Positions 60,233-64,000 of a stretch of DNA of 64,000 nt are shown here, in pieces (position 1 is the first letter of the stretch; each line of letters starts with the position of its first letter). The translations under genes and the position numbers were made by a program. The DNA lies in the IMG/VR virus record IMGVR_UViG_3300046171_000185, positions 1-64,000 of that record. One strand, 5' to 3'. The notes under the pieces are model-generated. The model saw only the letters and a list, made by a program, of their open reading frames with translations. It had not been told where the DNA came from and did no database searches. Source of the DNA: a virus.

Positions 60233-60520
60233 ATGAACGTCAAAGTTATTCGTATGTGGTCTGGCGAAGATGTCGTCGCTGACCTTGTAAAAGAGAGTGA
60301 TGAAACTATCACTGTATGCAATCCTATTGTTGCTGTTCCGACTAGAGATGGTCAGATGGGATTTGCACCATGGGCACCCCTTCTCTCTGGAAAGAATGTA
60401 GATCTTGATATTGCCCGAAAGTATGTTGTTTATATTTCGGAAACTCAAGAAGAAATTGAAGAGAATTATACTCAAATGTTCTCCACTATTCAAACTCCAA
60501 GTAAAAAATTGATTGTGTGA
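60233..60520 (+). CDS. Sm-like (LSm-fold) protein, copy 2 (95 aa)
   Basis: ATG 60233 is preferred. The pattern VKVIRMWSGEDVVADLV, then CNPIVAVPTRDGQMGFAPW and ARKYVVYISETQEEIEENY matches the other Sm-like copies in the window: the S-G-E turn, the N-P-I-V strand, the Trp, and a final helix with Tyr. The segment between the halves (PLLSGKNVDLDI) is shorter than in copy 1. The stop overlaps the start of the Dam-type methylase gene. RNA or ssDNA binding is inferred from fold. Confidence 0.7.
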   Translation: MNVKVIRMWSGEDVVADLVKESDETITVCNPIVAVPTRDGQMGFAPWAPLLSGKNVDLDIARKYVVYISETQEEIEENYTQMFSTIQTPSKKLIV

Positions 60521-61371
60521 TGAAGTCTCATAAGACTCCTTTGAGGTATCCTGGTGGCAAGTCGCGTGCTTGCACTAAGATGGATCAATATCTCTTGAAG
60601 GTATCTGACTGTAGAGAATACAGAGAACCATTTCTGGGTGGTGGTAGCGTTGCAATTTATATTACTAAGAAATATCCTAAACTAGATATTTGGGTTAATG
60701 ATTTGTATGAACCTCTTTATAATTTTTGGAGAGTTCTTCAAGATGATGGTAATGCTTTATATGAAACATTATGTGATTTAAAATCTAGACATCCAGAACC
60801 AGAATCTGCAAAAGAACTATTCTTAAAATCAAAGGAGTATTTAAATGACGAATCCAATAATGACTCTTTACAGCGTGCTGTCAGTTTTTATACTATCAAT
60901 AAGTGTTCTTTTTCTGGTCTCACCGAGTCATCCTCCTTCAGCAAACAAGCAAGTGACTCAAACTTCTCAATGCGAGGAATCGAAAAACTCCCAGGATACA
61001 CAAAGATAATTGAGAACTGGAAAATTACTAACTGGTCATATGAATCGCTTCTAACTGATCGTAGAGATGTGTTTACATATCTGGATCCTCCATACGATAT
61101 TAAAGATAATCTTTATGGGAAGAAAGGGAGTATGCACAATGGATTTAACCATGATGATTTTGCTTCCGATTGTGATAGGTACATTGGTGATCAACTTGTA
61201 TCTTACAACTCTTCCAATCTGGTTAAAGAAAGATTTGACGGATGGAATGCAGGCGAGTTTGATTTGACTTACACTATGCGGTCTGTAGGTGAGTATATGC
61301 GAGAGCAAAAAGATCGTAAGGAACTTTTACTTTATAATTATGGAATTGAAGGATTGGCTACATTCAATTAA
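60520..61371 (+). CDS. dam: Dam-type N6-adenine DNA methyltransferase
   Basis: This is a D12-class adenine methylase. Motif X/N-terminal TPLRYPGGKSRA, motif I PFLGGGSVAIY (residue ~38) for AdoMet binding, and the catalytic motif IV DPPY in YLDPPYDIKDN (residue ~188) are in the order of the T4 and E. coli Dam family. The length (283) fits (T4 Dam 259). ATG 60520 overlaps the previous stop; an upstream GTG is two codons earlier only by one. The C-terminus overlaps the gp62 start by 32 bases. The likely target is GATC, by family; GATC is common in this window. Confidence 0.88.
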   Translation: MKSHKTPLRYPGGKSRACTKMDQYLLKVSDCREYREPFLGGGSVAIYITKKYPKLDIWVNDLYEPLYNFWRVLQDDGNALYETLCDLKSRHPEPESAKELFLKSKEYLNDESNNDSLQRAVSFYTINKCSFSGLTESSSFSKQASDSNFSMRGIEKLPGYTKIIENWKITNWSYESLLTDRRDVFTYLDPPYDIKDNLYGKKGSMHNGFNHDDFASDCDRYIGDQLVSYNSSNLVKERFDGWNAGEFDLTYTMRSVGEYMREQKDRKELLLYNYGIEGLATFN

Positions 61372-61708
61372 TTTTAGCAAAGAGGATTTACGTGAGGACA
61401 TTAGGTCTTACCCTCCATATATCGTTAATCGTTGTCTGTCTGGGCACCTTGATTGCGTCATGTTCGCTAATGAAATGAATAAGTATAACTTTCTTGATAA
61501 AGATATGCAATATTCTTTTTATCTAAATAGTCTGAGGAAACGAAAGAGGTTCTCTCCTTGGCTCCGAAAGGATAAAGTCCAGGATTTAGAATGTGTCAAA
61601 CAATACTATGGTTATAGTAATGAGAAGGCATCTCAGGCTCTGAAAATTCTGACAAACGAACAGATTAACTTTATTAAACAACGACTTGATGTTGGAGGAA
61701 TGAAATGA
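61340..61708 (+). CDS. 62: Clamp loader small subunit gp62
   Basis: gp62 is the non-ATPase subunit of the gp44/62 clamp loader. The start at ATG 61340 gives MELKDWLHSINFSKEDL, the cyanophage beginning, and overlaps the end of the methylase gene by 32 bases. Landmarks are YPPYIVNRCLSGHLDCVMFAN, FSPWLRKDKVQDLE and YYGYSNEKASQALKIL. At 122 residues it is shorter than T4 gp62 (187), as in other cyanophages. Four genes separate it from gp44. The stop overlaps the regA start. Confidence 0.93.
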   Translation: MELKDWLHSINFSKEDLREDIRSYPPYIVNRCLSGHLDCVMFANEMNKYNFLDKDMQYSFYLNSLRKRKRFSPWLRKDKVQDLECVKQYYGYSNEKASQALKILTNEQINFIKQRLDVGGMK

Positions 61709-62146
61709 CTACTGTGGAACCTACAGTTGAGTGGTCTCAGGACCAAATGGTGGAAGTACTTCTTAATGAACCTGATGACTTTTTAAAGGTTCGTGAGACA
61801 TTGACAAGAATTGGAGTTGCATCACGCAAGGAAAAGAAACTCTATCAGTCTTGTCACATCCTGCATAAGCAAGGAAGATATTTTATCGTTCACTTTCAAA
61901 GAGTTGTTGCCCTGGATGGTAAGAGAGCAAATCTTACACTGAATGATGTACAACGTCGCAATCGTATCACACGCCTCCTTGCTGACTGGGGACTTATCTC
62001 AGTCGGTAAAGGAAGATACTGTTGCAGACATTGCACCTCTGAATCAAATCAAAGTTCTTGCATATCAGGATAAAGGTGATTGGATTCTTGAGCAGAAGTA
62101 TAATATTGGTAAGAAGACTAAACCCCAAGAAGAAGTCAATAAATAA
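61705..62146 (+). CDS. regA: Translational repressor RegA, one frameshift
   Basis: RegA binds the ribosome sites of early mRNAs and represses their translation. The segment PDDFLKVRETLTRIGVASRK, then YQSCHILHKQGRYFIVHF and NDVQRRNRITRLLADWG is characteristic. An extra G near 62,011 breaks the frame; repaired, it reads KEDTVADIAPLNQIKVLAYQD and ends EEVNK at TAA 62144-62146. The full length is about 146 residues (T4: 122). The start overlaps gp62. Likely targets are the neighbouring replisome messages, by analogy to T4. Confidence 0.93.
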
Positions 62147-62150
62147 GACT

Positions 62151-62178
62151 GAGACCTTTCGTGCGGTCTCTACGAAAG
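62151..62178 (+). promoter_or_regulatory. Two mutually exclusive hairpins after regA
   Basis: GAGACC (62151-62156) can pair with GGTCTC (62165-62170), or CTTTCGT (62156-62162) with ACGAAAG (62172-62178). The pairings use overlapping bases, so only one can form. An intrinsic terminator follows 15 bases later. The arrangement resembles an attenuator, but there is no third strand that would clearly pair with the terminator itself. Confidence 0.5.
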
Positions 62179-62192
62179 TCGGAACACCCTAT

Positions 62193-62226
62193 AAAGAGGT
62201 TCGGTTATTACCGTTCCTCTTTTTTT
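62193..62226 (+). terminator. Intrinsic terminator after regA
   Basis: AAAGAGG pairs with CCTCTTT, and inside it CGGT pairs with ACCG around TATT, with a TT/TT internal loop. A T run follows. It would end the gp45-gp44-dam-gp62-regA transcript; the A run on the other side makes it possibly bidirectional. Confidence 0.9.
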
Positions 62227-62234
62227 GTTTATGT

Positions 62235-62242
62235 TATAAATA
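62235..62242 (+). promoter_or_regulatory. Late promoter TATAAATA before hsp20
   Basis: An exact consensus octamer nine bases after the regA terminator and 59 bases before the hsp20 ATG. It makes hsp20 a late gene. Confidence 0.7.
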
Positions 62243-62300
62243 TATCGGATGCCTTCGGGGTCCACAAAACACAAACTCGCTTTTAAAGGAGCTAAGAATC

Positions 62301-62737
62301 ATGGGAAACCTTACAAGGTATACTGCTGCAGATCTTGCCTGTGCTATTAGATAAAATTTCTAAAAACTAGCATTGGTATGCATGATTACCTAAATAGAGT
62401 GTTCGACCTACATGAGACACAGACAAACTACCCTCCCTATAACTTAATTGAGGTTAGTAATGTAGAGTCGCTACTAGAAATTGCACTTGCAGGATTTAAG
62501 AAGAAAGAAGTAAATGTCTACACACAAGACGGAAAACTCTTCATTGAAGGGCAGAAAGAAGACAAAGAAACAGGAACAAACTACATCCATAGAGGAATGG
62601 CTCAACGATCTTTCACCAGATCTTGGACCCTCAGTGATGAGACGGAAGTTAGATCAGTTGAATTTGAGGATGGGCTCTTAACAGTGGTTCTTGGTAGAAT
62701 TGTTCCAGAATATCACAAGCGTAAGGACTGGTTCTAA
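62301..62737 (+). CDS. hsp20: Small heat shock protein Hsp20, two frameshifts
   Basis: Hsp20 is an alpha-crystallin-type chaperone, common in T4-like cyanophages just before gp43. ATG 62301 follows AAAGGAG. The N-terminus MGNLTRYTAADL is broken by an extra C near 62,338 and an extra A in 62,362-62,366; repaired it reads AVLLDKISKTSIGMHDYL. The crystallin domain is intact: YPPYNLIEVSNVESLLEIAL, AGFKKKEVNVYTQDGKLFI, IHRGMAQRSFTRSWTLSDE and SVEFEDGLLTVVLGR, with the usual GxLxxxL-like motif in the last. Length is about 145 residues. Confidence 0.9.
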
Positions 62738-62760
62738 ATAGAATTGAATATCGTCGCCGC

Positions 62761-62801
62761 GAGGGGCAACTGGCAAAATCCAGTTGACGCCCCTCTTTTT
62801 T
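62761..62801 (+). terminator. Intrinsic terminator after hsp20
   Basis: GAGGGGC pairs with GCCCCTC and AACTGG with CCAGTT, with a GAC bulge and a CAAAAT loop, followed by TTTTTT. It is the strongest hairpin in the window. Confidence 0.93.
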
Positions 62802-62812
62802 CTTGATAGAAT
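62784..62812 (+). promoter_or_regulatory. Sigma-70-like promoter embedded in the terminator (TTGACG-17-TAGAAT)
   Basis: TTGACG (62784-62789) is formed by the right arm and bulge of the hsp20 terminator; TAGAAT (62807-62812) follows the T tract at exactly 17 bases. The next start codon is at 62832. It would begin the transcript that reaches the DNA polymerase gene. Confidence 0.65.
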
Positions 62813-62831
62813 AGAGGAAAATACAAATCTT

Positions 62832-63011
62832 ATGACTAAAAAGCAATTTGTAAGTAATAAGGGTGAGACTTGGGAGTGGGAAGAAACCCCTGAAACAGAA
62901 GCAGCATTGAAAGCGTTGCGTGAAACTGAAAAGAGGAACGCAACCGAACGTCTTCATTCAGATATCCGCGAACTGGAACTGAAAGCACCTGATTATGGAG
63001 TTGGTAAATGA
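62832..63011 (+). CDS. Small conserved cyanophage protein (59 aa)
   Basis: ATG 62832 is 20 bases downstream of the -10 box. The product (MTKKQFVSNKGETWEWEE) is highly charged and helical, ending APDYGVGK. It is the first gene of the transcript leading to gp43, and its stop overlaps the next start (ATGA). No domain is recognisable; similar proteins are found upstream of cyanophage gp43. Confidence 0.7.
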   Translation: MTKKQFVSNKGETWEWEETPETEAALKALRETEKRNATERLHSDIRELELKAPDYGVGK

Positions 63012-63382
63012 CTATTAAATTTATTGTTTTAAAATCTGGAGAACAACTTATCTCTGATATTAAAGAGATGGCTGTCGGGGAAGAAGATGATCAAAAAGTT
63101 GTTGGTTACTTTCTTCACAGACCATGTATTGTTAAGATGAAAAATCCTGGAGTAATTGATCAGGAAAAAAGCAAAACTAAAGCAGGGTTTGAAGTAACTT
63201 TGATTCCTTGGCTTTCTTTAACCCAAGATGAAGTTATTCCTATTCCCTCAGATTGGTTGGTGACTCTAGTAGAACCAGTTCCCCAACTTACACAAATGTA
63301 CACCGAAGATGTTTTAAATTATGGAAAAGACAATCAAAGCGATTCTGCTGACGAACAACCAGGTATTGGTATCACAAATTGA
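63008..63382 (+). CDS. Sm-like (LSm-fold) protein, copy 3 (124 aa)
   Basis: The pattern IKFIVLKSGEQLISDIKEM, then LHRPCIVKMKNPG, AGFEVTLIPWLSLTQDEV, and SDWLVTLVEPVPQLTQMY matches the other Sm-like copies. It is closest in layout to copy 1 (the K-S-G-E turn, the Pro strand, P-W, and the Tyr helix). The C-terminal 20 residues are polar and overlap the next gene for 62 bases in another frame. Sm-like proteins normally form rings; RNA or ssDNA binding is inferred. Confidence 0.7.
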   Translation: MTIKFIVLKSGEQLISDIKEMAVGEEDDQKVVGYFLHRPCIVKMKNPGVIDQEKSKTKAGFEVTLIPWLSLTQDEVIPIPSDWLVTLVEPVPQLTQMYTEDVLNYGKDNQSDSADEQPGIGITN

Positions 63383-63581
63383 TGAGGTTGCTGCTTCAGT
63401 TCCTGGAGAACCAGATTGTAAACTGACCAATCCTTTTCTTCTAGTAGAAGGTGGTATGTTAGAATCTTGGATGATGGATGCAACCAGAGAAGATGTCTTT
63501 ATGATTAGTTCCGACAAGATTCTGACTCTTGTAACGCCCACACCAACACTAGTAGAAAAATACGAGGACCTAACAAAGTAA
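63321..63581 (+). CDS. Sm-like (LSm-fold) protein, copy 4 (86 aa)
   Basis: The start at ATG 63321 is inside copy 3. The product (MEKTIKAILLTNNQVLVSQ) has NPFLLVEGGMLESWMMDAT and DKILTLVTPTPTLVEKYEDL, aligned with the other copies. In place of the S-G-E turn it has T-N-N-Q, so it is the most divergent. The stop overlaps the start of the next gene by one base. Confidence 0.65.
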   Translation: MEKTIKAILLTNNQVLVSQIDEVAASVPGEPDCKLTNPFLLVEGGMLESWMMDATREDVFMISSDKILTLVTPTPTLVEKYEDLTK

Positions 63582-63814
63582 TGGCACTATCTAAAAGCAC
63601 CCTAGATCATTTACTTGAGGCAAAGTCTCATATCAGGGCAGCGATTAAGTCCGCTGCAGTAAATGAAAAACCTATGGTTGTAAAAAATCTTTCTGATATC
63701 CTAATGAATATGGAGCAGACAGAGAAATTTGATGAGATCATGGATATGATTGATAACCGTGACCCTGGTAGTAACGGTATGTTTGGTTCTTTTTTTAATG
63801 ATGATAACGAATGA
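63581..63814 (+). CDS. Small helical protein before DNA polymerase (77 aa)
   Basis: The product (MALSKSTLDHLLEAKSHIR) is all helical, with EKPMVVKNLSDILMNMEQ and an acidic end (GMFGSFFNDDNE). I recognise it as a conserved cyanophage protein just upstream of gp43. The stop overlaps the gp43 start (ATGA), so translation is coupled to the polymerase. Function unknown. Confidence 0.72.
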   Translation: MALSKSTLDHLLEAKSHIRAAIKSAAVNEKPMVVKNLSDILMNMEQTEKFDEIMDMIDNRDPGSNGMFGSFFNDDNE

Positions 63815-64000
63815 AGTTCTACACTAATGTTCAGTTAATTGGCAATCAGTTTTTGGTTCGTGGAGTTGATAATGGTAATAGATTTGAGTTTAGGGATGAG
63901 TTCTTCCCTACACTCTTTGTAAAATCAAAAAAAGATACCCAATATAGAACATTAAATGGAGAAGTAGTAGAGAAGATTCATCCTGGCACCGTTCGCGATT
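63811..64000 (+). CDS. 43: DNA polymerase gp43 (partial, N-terminus only)
   Basis: The frame is open from ATG 63811 to the end of the window. The product starts MKFYTNVQLIGNQFLVRG, followed by FEFRDEFFPTLFVKSKKD and EVVEKIHPGTV, the N-terminal domain of T4-type family B DNA polymerase in cyanophages. Only about 63 residues are present, so exonuclease and polymerase motifs cannot be checked. It is placed at the end of the transcript that starts at 62,784. Confidence 0.9.
   Translation, partial: MKFYTNVQLIGNQFLVRGVDNGNRFEFRDEFFPTLFVKSKKDTQYRTLNGEVVEKIHPGTVRD

Overview
The window is one side of the genome of a T4-like myovirus that infects marine cyanobacteria (a cyanophage of Synechococcus or Prochlorococcus; the sequence does not decide which). 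The evidence is a nearly complete set of T4 core genes in the cyanophage order, the cyanophage-specific small proteins between them, an AT-rich base composition, T4-type late promoters (TATAAATA and single-base variants), and cyanobacteria/cyanophage-associated genes such as a DUF3110 protein and a CobS/CobT-like pair. All recognised genes lie on the + strand.

Layout. 1-2,700: two strong sigma-70-like promoters, small conserved cyanophage proteins and a glycosyltransferase-like gene. 2,713-26,714: baseplate block (gp25, gp6, a ~4,075-residue YHYH-domain protein, gp8, a ~2,560-residue DUF4815-type protein). 26,716-34,785: neck and packaging (gp13, an expanded gp14, gp15, gp16 and a coiled-coil fibre). 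34,815-46,721: two Cys-rich basic proteins, gp17, tail sheath gp18, tail tube gp19, portal gp20, prohead proteins, protease gp21, scaffold gp22 and major capsid gp23, closed by an intrinsic terminator. 46,800-53,795: a tail-tube-family protein, UvsY, UvsW, an Sm-like protein, late sigma gp55, and the gp47/gp46 nuclease pair. 53,934-58,204: a vWA/HExxH protein paired with a MoxR-type AAA+ ATPase, and a DUF3310-like gene. 58,227-64,000: replisome genes gp45, gp44, a Dam-type methylase, gp62, RegA and the start of gp43, with Hsp20 and three more Sm-like genes among them.

How it works together. gp55 with the gp45 clamp would direct transcription from the NATAAATA late promoters in front of the virion genes. 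gp46/47, UvsW and UvsY serve recombination-dependent replication. RegA would repress early mRNAs. The replication side uses sigma-70-like promoters, two of which overlap intrinsic terminators. The neck and baseplate proteins share a Gly-rich beta repeat that has greatly enlarged several of them.

Quality warning. Single-base indels break many genes that a viable phage must have (gp6, gp18, gp19, gp20, gp46, gp47, gp55, gp44, RegA, Hsp20 and others). In almost every case the protein continues in the next frame, and most indels sit in or next to short homopolymers. I treat these as uncorrected sequencing or assembly errors, and give the span of the whole gene with the breakpoints noted.
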